Assembly: GCA_021298235.1 (NCBI GenBank)
Contig: JAJTDX010000032.1
Span: forward strand, 1 to 23,894
Source: Cryomorphaceae bacterium
GTDB lineage: Bacteria > Bacteroidota > Bacteroidia > Flavobacteriales > Crocinitomicaceae
Length of the DNA: 23,894 bases
Direction: 5' to 3'
Made by a program: the position numbers and the translations under genes
Notes under the pieces: generated by a model
Seen by the model: only the letters and a program-made list of their open reading frames with translations
Databases searched by the model: none
What the model was told of the DNA's origin: nothing
In this document: piece by piece, positions 16,029 through 23,894 of the stretch
How positions within the stretch are numbered: the stretch's first letter is position 1
Layout of the letters: each line of letters starts with the position of its first letter

Positions 16029-17252
16029 ATGGCCATACAAAAGCTAAAAGTATCGTTGGATTTCGGATCTTCTCCGACTGAAGTAGGAACCTTGTTGTTG
16101 CAAGATCAAATCGTGTATTTTCGCTACGCAGCATCCTTTTTGGATACTCCTTTGGAAATTTCCCCCTTCAAATTAAAGAAATCCTCAGAAATCATATCCT
16201 GCCCAAAAGATCCTTTTGAAGGTTTGCCTGGTGTGTTTAACGATTCGATTCCGGATGGATGGGGCCGATTGCTCCTAGACCGAAAGTTGCTTGAAAAAGG
16301 CATGGATCCTAACCAGTTAAGTCCTTTGGATCGCTTGTTCTATCTCGGGCGACATGCGCAAGGTGCCTTGATCTATGAGCCGTGCGAAGAAGACAATTAT
16401 AGCGATTGGCCAACTATTGATCTGGATCTGCTCGCTAATGAAACCGCGCTTCTTCAACAAACTGGAGCGGCAAACATGCTGGACGATCTTTATCATTTGG
16501 GAGGAAATTCTGTAGGTGCACGACCAAAAATCTTTGTGAACTACCAACCCGCTTCTGATTCATTCAGTACGCAATATGAACTGGATTCAGAACCTTGGAT
16601 CATTAAATTCCCGGCATTAACTGATTTCAAGGATATTGCCAAGATTGAGTTTGCCTATGCGCGCATGGCAGCAGCTTCTGGGATCATGATGTCGCCCTCC
16701 AAGTTATTTTTCAGCGCCAAAGGACATACATTCTTCGGTACTAAACGCTTTGACGTACAAAATGGAAAACACCTGCACCTACACTCCGCTTGTGGTTTAC
16801 TACACGACAATTTCCGTCTGAGCACCATGGATTACGGCCATGTGATGGATGCCGCCAACCGCTTGGAAAACAATCTTAGCGCATGTGAAAAGGTGTTTCG
16901 ATTGGCCGTTTTCAATGTCTGCTCCTTAAATATGGATGACCACAGCAAAAACGTTGCTTTTCTAATGGATGCAGCAGGTAAATGGCAATTCTCTCCAGCT
17001 TATGATCTCACCTATTCCCCGAAGCAAGGCGGATACCACAGTCTTTCGGTAGCGAACCACTATAAAGAACCTGGACGCAAAGAATTACTCACACTTGCAC
17101 ACCATTTTTCTATCAAAAACGCCGCTGACATCATCGAAGAAGTCAAAGAAGGTGTATCAAACTTTGGCAGTTTTGCCTCCGAATTGGAGATCAATGCCTC
17201 CGAAAGAAACCTCATCACAAAAGCGCTGGAATTGAAATTGAAACAGTTGTGA
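16029..17252 (+). CDS. hipA: HipA-like serine/threonine kinase toxin
   Basis: 407 residues, close to the usual size. An N-terminal HipA_N-like region (VSLDFGSSPTEVGTLL, then GLPGVFNDSIPDGWGRLLLD at 65-84) precedes the kinase core. Key motifs: GGNSVGARPK (158-167, phosphate-binding loop), KFPALTD with Lys193, GTKRFD (237-242), NMDDHSKN (301-308, catalytic Asp304) and AYDLTYSP (324-331, metal-binding Asp326). All look intact, so the kinase is probably active. HipA of Escherichia coli phosphorylates glutamyl-tRNA synthetase; related toxins have other synthetase targets, so the target here is open. It forms a tight operon with hipB. Confidence 0.92.
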   Translation: MAIQKLKVSLDFGSSPTEVGTLLLQDQIVYFRYAASFLDTPLEISPFKLKKSSEIISCPKDPFEGLPGVFNDSIPDGWGRLLLDRKLLEKGMDPNQLSPLDRLFYLGRHAQGALIYEPCEEDNYSDWPTIDLDLLANETALLQQTGAANMLDDLYHLGGNSVGARPKIFVNYQPASDSFSTQYELDSEPWIIKFPALTDFKDIAKIEFAYARMAAASGIMMSPSKLFFSAKGHTFFGTKRFDVQNGKHLHLHSACGLLHDNFRLSTMDYGHVMDAANRLENNLSACEKVFRLAVFNVCSLNMDDHSKNVAFLMDAAGKWQFSPAYDLTYSPKQGGYHSLSVANHYKEPGRKELLTLAHHFSIKNAADIIEEVKEGVSNFGSFASELEINASERNLITKALELKLKQL

Positions 17253-17262
17253 GGAGATGGAT

Positions 17263-17490
17263 TTCGGGACCTCAGGACTTTAAGACTTCTTCGCTCTTCG
17301 CTCTCATTCTCGCTCTGTAATTGGACCGCTGCGCTGATGGATTATAGAGCATAGACCGCTTCACTTATAGAGTCGAGACAATTCTTTGTTCCTAAAAAGC
17401 ACCGAAGTTCGCACTCTACTCTCAGGCTCACTCTGAAATTCTGCCGCTCTTCGCTCTGATTCTCACTCTGATCAACCGCTCTGATATTCA
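17263..17490 (+). repeat. mosaic intergenic repeat, copy C
   Basis: Begins about ten bases after the hipA stop. It holds GACTTTAAGACTTC, the CT-rich CGCTCTTCGCTCTCATTCTC, the core at 17323-17416 and a CT-rich tail. The core is 93/94 identical to copy D (19342-19435), and its 5' part repeats copy A. With copy B it also shares TGAAATTCTGCCGCTCT after the core. It fills the hipA-channel gap. Confidence 0.88.
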
Positions 17491-17590
17491 TTTTAACTAC
17501 TCATTTTGAAATTTACCGATTTGGGTTGCAAATCAATGCAGTTTGATTTCATTATCCTTACCATTTTTACATAAATTTATGCTTATTACG

Positions 17591-19222
17591 ATGAAAGAGA
17601 AAATAGCTGCAGTGCTCAATGAACACAACATTAAAACAAATGTGTTTTCAAAAGTCGTCAATGGCGGAATTATATCCCTAATCCTTCTATTGGTTGTTTT
17701 GACCATATTAGAAGTTGACCCAAAATTTCAGAATTATCGGATTGTATTTGAATCAATTGATTTCATCTGTATTATTATATTTTCCATTGAATATGTTCTT
17801 AGGTTGTGGACAGCCGACTTAATATCTGAAAGGTATAATGGATTTAGTGGAAGGCTTCGATACATGTTCAGCTTTTATGCGCTTATTGATCTTGCGGCAA
17901 TCTTACCTTATTTGCTCTCTATGTCATTTCTAGGAATATCATGGCAGGCTTCCAAAGTATTAAGAGTTATCAGAATATTGCGGTTGGCAAGATATATGAA
18001 ATCGTTTGATTTTATCGTTAAAGCTACCCGAAACAAAAGAGCTGAGCTTTTTATCTCTTTGCAAATAGTCATTTTGTTGACGTTTGTTCTCTCCGTCTTA
18101 TTATATCATGTCGAAAATGTTGCTCAACCTAATCATTTTTCAAGTATTTGGGCTGCAATGCTTTGGTCTTTCTCTAAATTCATTGGTGATATAGGAGGAT
18201 ACGGAGATTTTTCACCCGTTACCCCTGTAGGAATGCTTTTGGCAACCGGGGTGGGGATCCTTTCCATTGCCATTTTTGCGGTACCAGCCGGTATTATTGC
18301 CTCCGGTTTCGTTGAAGAAATCGAAAATGAAAAGAAAACAAAGGAAATCAATGAACGGGTACGATTACTCGAAGCAAGCTTTACTCCACGAATAAATAGC
18401 TTTTTAGGAATTTTGGTTCCTATCAGAAAGCGAACACTACCAATTATCCAAGCTAGACTAAACTTCACAGACAACGAAATCTTCGAAGCTGTGCGAAGTT
18501 CATCACAATTACGAATAAAATGGGATAAATCAGATTCTTCAGTAAAAATATTTGACACCATTGTTTTGGAACATTTTATTCCCAATACAGCCTATGGAGT
18601 CCGTAGGATCAATGAAGGGTCGAATATTCACATTATTAATCCGATAGGGCGCGGGGAAAGAAGCATCTCGCACTTCACCAATACCTTAGCGGATTATGGG
18701 GGATTTAATTTTATCAGTAATGAATGTTTCTCTAGTGGTGAGTTGATTGATGATATAAAATATCAACTTGACATCAATCCTGATTTGGCAAATGACACGA
18801 TTAATGGACCACTTGGAGCTCAGATCTTTTGCGAAGATTTAAAACAATTTATAAAAAAAAGAGATTGGGTATTTGTGGTCCGTTCTGCCTCTTCACACCA
18901 TGAAAACAACATTCATATCCATTTTGGCGGGGCAAAAGGTCAACTGAAATGGGAGGAAATTCAAAAACCAACCATTACGGATGAAGCTTCCTTTAAAAAA
19001 CTGCTTGAAAAGCTAAAACAGCAACTCGGTGAATTGGGTTATAAAGCAGGAACACATGAATACTATTCGAACGATAATCCAAATTTGTTGCATCAATACA
19101 TTTTTAGACATACAGGTGCTAATGTCATCACATTGTTCATTTCAATTGATGAACTCTCTTCAGAGGACAGGTTTTACTATAATTTAATTAAAGGATTAGC
19201 GGATTGTCTGAAAGAGATTTAA
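17591..19222 (+). CDS. voltage-gated-type ion channel with unrecognised C-terminal domain
   Basis: 543 residues from ATG 17591 (upstream in-frame starts at 17579 ATG and 17543 TTG are possible). Six membrane segments: S1 about 25-41, S2 53-72, S3 91-113, S4 about 119-134 with regularly spaced Arg (KVLRVIRILRLAR), S5 152-174 and S6 214-241. The pore loop ends in DIGGYGD (200-206). GYGD is the potassium filter, but the usual TV before it is IG. A charged linker leads to about 280 residues (265-543) that I do not recognise. It includes NEGSNIHIINPIGRGERSI, ENNIHIHFGGAKG and FRHTGANVITLFISIDELS, a mixed alpha/beta make-up. It is likely a ligand sensor or effector on the cytoplasmic side. The gene stands alone between two mosaic repeats. 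Confidence 0.85.
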   Translation: MKEKIAAVLNEHNIKTNVFSKVVNGGIISLILLLVVLTILEVDPKFQNYRIVFESIDFICIIIFSIEYVLRLWTADLISERYNGFSGRLRYMFSFYALIDLAAILPYLLSMSFLGISWQASKVLRVIRILRLARYMKSFDFIVKATRNKRAELFISLQIVILLTFVLSVLLYHVENVAQPNHFSSIWAAMLWSFSKFIGDIGGYGDFSPVTPVGMLLATGVGILSIAIFAVPAGIIASGFVEEIENEKKTKEINERVRLLEASFTPRINSFLGILVPIRKRTLPIIQARLNFTDNEIFEAVRSSSQLRIKWDKSDSSVKIFDTIVLEHFIPNTAYGVRRINEGSNIHIINPIGRGERSISHFTNTLADYGGFNFISNECFSSGELIDDIKYQLDINPDLANDTINGPLGAQIFCEDLKQFIKKRDWVFVVRSASSHHENNIHIHFGGAKGQLKWEEIQKPTITDEASFKKLLEKLKQQLGELGYKAGTHEYYSNDNPNLLHQYIFRHTGANVITLFISIDELSSEDRFYYNLIKGLADCLKEI

Positions 19223-19259
19223 GGAAAATCGTCGGCTATACATGAAGTGATTTTCTGAA

Positions 19260-19500
19260 CAAGAAACAAGGAACAAAGAACAAAGACTTTCTCACGACAA
19301 AATAAAAAACCGCTCTCCGTTCTCAATCTCACTCTGAAATTGGACCGCTGCGCTGATGGATTATAGAGCATAGACCGCTTCACTGATAGAGTCGAGACAA
19401 TTCTTTGTTCCTAAAAAGCACCGAAGTTCGCACTCACGCTCATTCTCACTCTGAAAACAGCCCCGCAAATCATTTCTCCTTGCTCTTTGTTCAATTATTA
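19260..19500 (+). repeat. mosaic intergenic repeat, copy D
   Basis: Starts about 38 bases after the channel gene with AACAAGAAACAAGGAACAAAG, then a CT-rich run, the core at 19342-19435 (one mismatch to copy C in 94 bases), and a CT-rich end near CTTGCTCTTTGTTC. It sits just upstream of the dxs promoter. Confidence 0.88.
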
Positions 19501-19530
19501 AAATCTGCCGCGAACAAAATAAATCTCCCA

Positions 19531-19562
19531 TTTGTTTGTTCTAGGTATTCACCCTAACTTTA
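19531..19562 (+). promoter_or_regulatory. candidate dxs promoter
   Basis: TTTG at 19531 (repeated at 19535) and TAACTTTA at 19555-19562 give a -33/-7 pair with a 20- or 16-base spacer. The ATG follows after 13 bases, so the leader is very short. Confidence 0.5.
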
Positions 19563-19575
19563 CACCCTTACGGTT

Positions 19576-21412
19576 ATGGAGCATTATAAAGCAGGTCCTC
19601 TTCTGGAACAAATTGTCGTCCCCTCTGATATGCGGGAGAAATTCTCTGTGGATGACCTTCCTCAGATCTCTGATGAAGTACGTCAGTACATTGTTGATGT
19701 CATCTCGGAATTCGGCAACAGTCACTTCGGTGCTAGCCTTGGTGTGGACGAATCGTTTAAAGGGTGGAATTTCAGGGTTTCCAAAACGTTCAGAAAGCGA
19801 ATACGATACATTTGGGGTAGGACATTCATCCACATCTATCTCTGCCGCATTGGGAATGGCCGTCGCAAGCAAATACAAAGGAGAAAAACAACGTCAGCAC
19901 ATTGCCGTGATCGGTGATGGTGCCATGACGGCCGGTTTGGCTTTCGAAGGATTGAACCACGCAGGATTTGAAAAGGATGCCAACCTGCTCGTGATCCTGA
20001 ACGACAATTGTATGTCGATCGACCCAAATGTAGGAGCACTTAAGGAATACCTTACCGATATCACGACCTCTCATACCTACAATAAAGTTAAAGACGAGGT
20101 CTGGAAATTGCTGGGTAAGATTTCTAAATTCGGACCGGACGCGCAGACAGTTGCATCGAAAATCTCTACGGCCTTGAAAGGATCGTTGCTGAAACAAAGT
20201 AACTTCTTCGAATCTCTTAAATTCAGGTATTTCGGTCCTGTAGATGGCCACGATGTGGTTGGTTTGGCTCGTATTCTGGAAGACCTAAAGGATATTCCCG
20301 GACCAAAGATTCTTCATTGTGTAACACGAAAAGGCGCTGGATATAAATTCTCAGAGGAAGGCAATCCGACCAAGTGGCATGCGCCCGGTGTCTTCAATAA
20401 AGAAACCGGAGAGATCGTTAAGATTATTCCTAAGTCTCCCCAACCTCCAAAATATCAAGATGTCTTTGGTCATTCTATCGTTGAATTGGCTGAAGAAAAT
20501 GAAAAGATTATGGGTATCACCCCAGCTATGCCTTCGGGATGTTCACTCAATATCATGATGGAAGCCATGCCGGAACGCTCGTTTGACGTAGGCATTGCAG
20601 AACAACACGCGGTAACATTCTCAGCGGGCTTGGCAACTCAGGGCTTGGTTCCTTTTTGCAATATTTACTCTTCATTCATGCAGCGTGCCTACGATCAGGT
20701 GTTGCATGACGTGGCTCTGCAAAACCTCAACGTCGTGTTCTGTCTCGACCGCGGAGGCTTAGTAGGTGCAGATGGCGCAACCCATCATGGAGCCTACGAC
20801 ATTGCATACATGCGAAGTATTCCGAACATGGTGGTTTCTGCACCTATGAATGAATCGGAGCTCCGTAATTTGATGTATACAGCACAACTCCCTGATCAAG
20901 GGCCTTTTACCATTCGTTATCCAAGAGGCAATGGTGTCATGACCGAGTGGAAAACTGCCTTCAAAGAAATTAAAGTTGGAACCGGACGAAAAGTCACTTC
21001 TGGGGAGGATATCGCCATCCTGACCATTGGTCACCCGGGTAATTTCGCTCAGGAGGCGATACAAGAACTTCAATCCATTGGCGTTTCCGCAGCACATTAC
21101 GACATGCGTTTTGTGAAACCGATCGACGAAGTGCTGTTGCACGAAGTATTCAGCAAGTTCAAGAAAGTGATCACTGTAGAAGATGGTTGTCTGATGGGAG
21201 GTTTTGGATCAGCTGTGCTCGAATTCATGGCAGATCAAAAGTATCAAGCCGAAATCGTACGTTTGGGTATCCCTGATAAATATATTCATCATGGTACACA
21301 GGAAGAGCTTTGGGAGGAGTGTGGATTCCACACCAAAGGCATTGTAGCAGCAGTGAAAACCATGTTATCCATATCAGATAGTGTAAATAATCTTTCCAAA
21401 AACGTCGGATAA
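19576..21412 (+). pseudogene. dxs: 1-deoxy-D-xylulose-5-phosphate synthase with internal deletion and frameshift
   Basis: Dxs makes DXP from pyruvate and glyceraldehyde-3-phosphate with thiamine diphosphate, the first step of the MEP isoprenoid pathway. The true N-terminus starts at ATG 19576 (MEHYKAGPLLEQIVVPSD) and runs to HFGASLGV at 19746, keeping the GHF-equivalent histidine. The protein then jumps to TNRLKGGISGFPKRSESEYD in the +2 frame from about 19748 and continues intact to 21412 with IGDGAMTAG, LVILNDN and FDVGIAEQHAVTF (catalytic Glu). Compared with E. coli Dxs, about residues 57-96 are missing, including the VGHQAYPHK segment with the TPP-binding His80. The implied loss is about 119 bases. 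No other lesion is seen, so the change is recent or an assembly error. The long frame open from 19532 is not the real N-terminus. Confidence 0.87.
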
Positions 21413-21453
21413 GACAAGCATTCTGTTACCTTGGTCAGACAATCTATTGAAAT

Positions 21454-23211
21454 ATGTCTGATCACAAGTCAACTACCAATTACGGAGCGCTCAGTACACT
21501 GACCACAGTTTTCTTTTTCTGGGGTTTCATCGCCGCGGGGAACAGCGTGTTCATTCCATTTTGTAAGCATTACTTTCAACTTGACCAGTTTCAAAGTATG
21601 CTGATCGATTTTGCTTTTTACGGAGCGTACTATCTGGGTGCGCTGGCGCTGTTCTGGGTAGGGTCCAATAGAGGAAAAGACCTTGTTGCGAACTGGGGCT
21701 ACAAAAAAAGTATTGTTTTTGGATTGCTTTTCTCGGCTTTAGGTGCTGTTGCGATGATCATTTCAGTCTCCCTGAACGTATTCGCAGGCATGCTCTTCGG
21801 ACTCTTCATCGTTGCACTCGGTTTTTCTCTTCAGCAAACCTCAGCAAATCCTTTTATGATTTCTCTGGGTGATGAGGCCACAGGTAGCAGTCGGATCAAT
21901 CTGGGCGGTGGGATTAATTCATTGGGCACCACAGTAGGACCTCTGATCGTATCGCTCGCACTCTTCGGATCCGCAGCTGCAGTGGATGACAAAGCGATCG
22001 CCTCCCTCAGCTTGGACAAAGTAATCCTTCTTTATTCTTGTGTTGGAATGCTATTCCTGGGTGTAGCAGCCTTGTTCGGATTTTCCAAGAAAGTGCCTTC
22101 AGGAATTCGGGAGGAAAAAACAGAAAAAGCAAAAAAAGCATTGGTCACTCTGTTGGTTATTACCGGTTTGCTCGTGGCCTGTTTTGCTCCCGTATTTAAT
22201 AGTTATCGCAGTGACAGGGCCAAAGATCTGGTGCAGTTGCAGCATGACCTGGAACTCGTACATGTCGACGCTAAGGGCAATCCTATCAAAGAACTGAATC
22301 AACAACAAAAAACAACCCAAATTTCCATTCAAAAAGAGATCGACGCGATACGAAAACCGTTGGAAAAAGAACGAATGCTATGGTTGTCAGGAGCACTAGT
22401 GGTAGTGGTCGGAGGACTTTTACTTGCTTTTGTTAAAGGTAAAAAAGAAAAAGAGGGCTGGGGCGCCATGCAATACCCTCAACTCACACTGGGTATGTTG
22501 GCTATTTTTGTTTACGTTGGTGTCGAAGTGGCTATCGGGAGTAATTTAGGTGAATTCCTCAAAAAAGACGGTGTCCCCTCTTCCGGAATAGCTCCTTATA
22601 TTGCCATGTTCTGGGGCAGTCTGATGATTGGACGCTGGACTGGAGCCATCAGTGCATTTAATCTGGCGGAAAGCACCAAGCAAGTGCTGCGCTTCATTGT
22701 TCCTCTCATTGCTTTCGGCGTAGTTCTCGGACTTGCAGCCCTTTCTGGATACGATGTCTCTCCGCTCAAGTGGTACGTTTTATGCGTGTTGGTTCAAATC
22801 GTTGCATTTTACCTTACACAAGACAAACCAGCGCTAACCCTGGGCATTTTCGGATTGCTAGGAATTACAGCTATGACATTTGGTGTGTTTGGAAGTGGCA
22901 CTCTTGCCGTATATGCCTTGTTGAGTGGCGGTCTATTCTGCTCGATTATGTGGCCTGCTATTTTCTCTCTATCACTGGCAGGCTTAGGCAAATACCAATC
23001 ACAAGGATCCGCATTTCTGGTGATGATGATACTAGGTGGCGCCATAATTCCACCCATTCAAGGTAAATTGTCAGATTTTACAGGTATCCAACCTTCGTTT
23101 GTAATCGGAATGATCTGTTTTGCTTATCTCGCTTTTTTTGCCTGGTACGTCAAAAGGCTTTTGACAGATCAGGGAATCTCCTTTGAAGAGGGCAGTTCAA
23201 GCGGACATTAA
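21454..23211 (+). CDS. FucP-family sugar:proton symporter (MFS) with central insertion
   Basis: 585 residues, longer than the roughly 430 of typical FucP/GluP proteins. The N-terminal half has the family marks FFFWGFIAAGNSVFIP (20-35), ALGFSLQQTSANPFMISLG (121-139) and SRINLGGGINSLGTTVGPL (146-164). The C-terminal half has VYVGVEVAIGSNLGEFL (353-369), MFWGSLMIGRWTGA (385-398) and the late GGAIIPPIQGKLSD motif. The family imports L-fucose, glucose, galactose or other sugars with protons. Between the halves lie two additional hydrophobic stretches (about 230-248 and 309-327) around a charged loop of about 60 residues. It starts 41 bases after dxs and converges on the feo genes with 15 bases between. 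The exact sugar is unknown. Confidence 0.9.
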   Translation: MSDHKSTTNYGALSTLTTVFFFWGFIAAGNSVFIPFCKHYFQLDQFQSMLIDFAFYGAYYLGALALFWVGSNRGKDLVANWGYKKSIVFGLLFSALGAVAMIISVSLNVFAGMLFGLFIVALGFSLQQTSANPFMISLGDEATGSSRINLGGGINSLGTTVGPLIVSLALFGSAAAVDDKAIASLSLDKVILLYSCVGMLFLGVAALFGFSKKVPSGIREEKTEKAKKALVTLLVITGLLVACFAPVFNSYRSDRAKDLVQLQHDLELVHVDAKGNPIKELNQQQKTTQISIQKEIDAIRKPLEKERMLWLSGALVVVVGGLLLAFVKGKKEKEGWGAMQYPQLTLGMLAIFVYVGVEVAIGSNLGEFLKKDGVPSSGIAPYIAMFWGSLMIGRWTGAISAFNLAESTKQVLRFIVPLIAFGVVLGLAALSGYDVSPLKWYVLCVLVQIVAFYLTQDKPALTLGIFGLLGITAMTFGVFGSGTLAVYALLSGGLFCSIMWPAIFSLSLAGLGKYQSQGSAFLVMMILGGAIIPPIQGKLSDFTGIQPSFVIGMICFAYLAFFAWYVKRLLTDQGISFEEGSSSGH

Positions 23212-23226
23212 GTTTGCTCCCAGAAA

Positions 23227-23379
23227 TCATTCCTCCATCCTTTCTTGTGCCTGATGAGCTTTACTAATTGTGCAGCCTTCACATCCTTCTTTACGATGGA
23301 GGTATTTTTGAATTGCTCTTCTTACAAGAAATAACAGTGAAGAAAGGAGGCAGGCTATCACCAATATATACTGTATCAT
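23227..23379 (-). CDS. FeoB-associated Cys-containing small membrane protein
   Basis: 50 residues: one N-terminal membrane segment (MIQYILVIACLLSSLLFLV) followed by a basic stretch and a Cys-x2-Cys pair (GCEGC), the usual form of the small proteins found after feoB. The frame stays open upstream, but ATG 23379-23377 overlaps the feoB stop as ATGA, which sets the start and implies translational coupling. The role in ferrous iron uptake is unproven for the family; the cysteines might bind iron or sense redox state. Confidence 0.8.
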   Translation of the reverse strand: MIQYILVIACLLSSLLFLVRRAIQKYLHRKEGCEGCTISKAHQAQERMEE

Positions 23380-23894
23380 CTGAAAATCTGGTAAATGATG
23401 AATGCGCCAACATACGCAAGTAAACCCATAATGGCAATCTGTACGATAGGCCATTTCCAGCTTCTTGTTTCACGCTTAACGACCGCAAGTGTGGCCATAC
23501 ACTGCATCGCATACACATAAAAAACCATGAGTGAAAGACCAGAAGCCAACGTGTATACCGGAGTTCCATCCGCGCGTTTTTCCTTTTTCAATCGTTCGAT
23601 CAAAGGGGTATTCGATTCATCACTCTGTGCCGCATAGATCGTAGCCAGAGAACCTACAAATACTTCGCGAGCCGCAAAAGAAGTGATCAATGATATCCCT
23701 AGTTTCCAGTCGTAACCAAGAGGGGAAATAATCGGCTCAATCCCCTTCCCCATTAATCCAACAAATGAATTCTCCAATCTCGCCGATGTAACGCGCTGTT
23801 CAATGTCTTTAGCTTGCTTCATTTCAGATCGAACCTTCCTTTCTGCCTCATCCATTCTGCCTGTAGGACCATAGGATGCCAAAGCCCACAGAAC
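23376..23894 (-). CDS. feoB: ferrous iron transporter FeoB, C-terminal part (5' end outside window)
   Basis: About 172 C-terminal codons of FeoB, entering from the window edge (LWALASYGPTGRMDEAE) and ending at 23376. The stretch NSFVGLMGKGIEPIISPLGYDWKLG and SFAAREVFVGSLATIY is the second Gate region of FeoB, with its conserved pore-lining part, followed by the last membrane segments (LMVFYVYAMQCMATLAVV and IVQIAIMGLLAYVGAFIIY). FeoB takes up Fe2+ across the inner membrane using an N-terminal G domain that would be encoded outside the window. Confidence 0.93.
   Translation of the reverse strand, partial: VLWALASYGPTGRMDEAERKVRSEMKQAKDIEQRVTSARLENSFVGLMGKGIEPIISPLGYDWKLGISLITSFAAREVFVGSLATIYAAQSDESNTPLIERLKKEKRADGTPVYTLASGLSLMVFYVYAMQCMATLAVVKRETRSWKWPIVQIAIMGLLAYVGAFIIYQIFR

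Noticed and set aside
19532..19747. Upstream part of the long frame leading into dxs as a novel N-terminal domain
   Set aside because: The frame from 19576 encodes a clear Dxs N-terminus over the same DNA, so the other frame is only open by chance.
19826..20251. 141-codon minus-strand frame inside dxs
   Set aside because: It is a shadow of the conserved Dxs coding frame with no independent evidence.

Overview
The window looks like the chromosome of a Bacteroidota bacterium, probably of the Cytophagales. The reasons are the start of an alternative complex III (ACIII) operon, an rnpA/S41-peptidase pair, protein sequences that read as Bacteroidota throughout, and promoters of the TAnnTTTG (-7) type with few Shine-Dalgarno sequences. 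No rRNA, tRNA or CRISPR array was seen.

Layout. 1-2748 (minus): 5' end of the ACIII operon, with a six-haem cytochrome c (actA-type) followed by actB, which runs off the window. 2991-7001 (plus): SPOR-like exported protein, rnpA, a CtpA-type S41 protease and an O-antigen ligase/polymerase-like membrane protein, which converges with a minus-strand CPA2 cation/proton antiporter (6988-9162). 9319-10671 (plus): the magnesium channel/transporter mgtE. 10672-19575: an accessory stretch holding a DUF4143-type AAA ATPase, a minus-strand AT-rich pair of secreted proteins (with an uncertain small ORF upstream), an XRE regulator, a hipBA toxin-antitoxin pair and a voltage-gated-type ion channel with a large unrecognised C-terminal domain. 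19576-21412: dxs, which carries an internal frame-shifting deletion. 21454-23211: a FucP-family sugar/H+ symporter with an extra internal segment. 23227-23894 (minus): feoB (3' part) and its small Cys-containing partner.

The accessory stretch stands out. Related, mosaic, non-coding repeats occur just 3' of mgtE, the ATPase, the XRE gene, hipA and the channel gene, all in the same orientation. Two of the copies match at 93 of 94 bases over a core, although they lie 2 kb apart beside unrelated genes. In addition, a 22-bp iteron-like repeat (3 copies) covers the ATPase promoter and two more copies with the same 22-bp phase lie downstream of that gene. A different 20-bp triple direct repeat covers the XRE promoter.

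The best candidates for something new are the mosaic repeat family and the genes it separates, the iteron-controlled DUF4143 ATPase, and the channel with the unknown C-terminal domain. The most practical anomaly is the damaged dxs, which is either a real loss of the first MEP-pathway enzyme or an assembly error. All family assignments come from reading the sequence; no database search was run.
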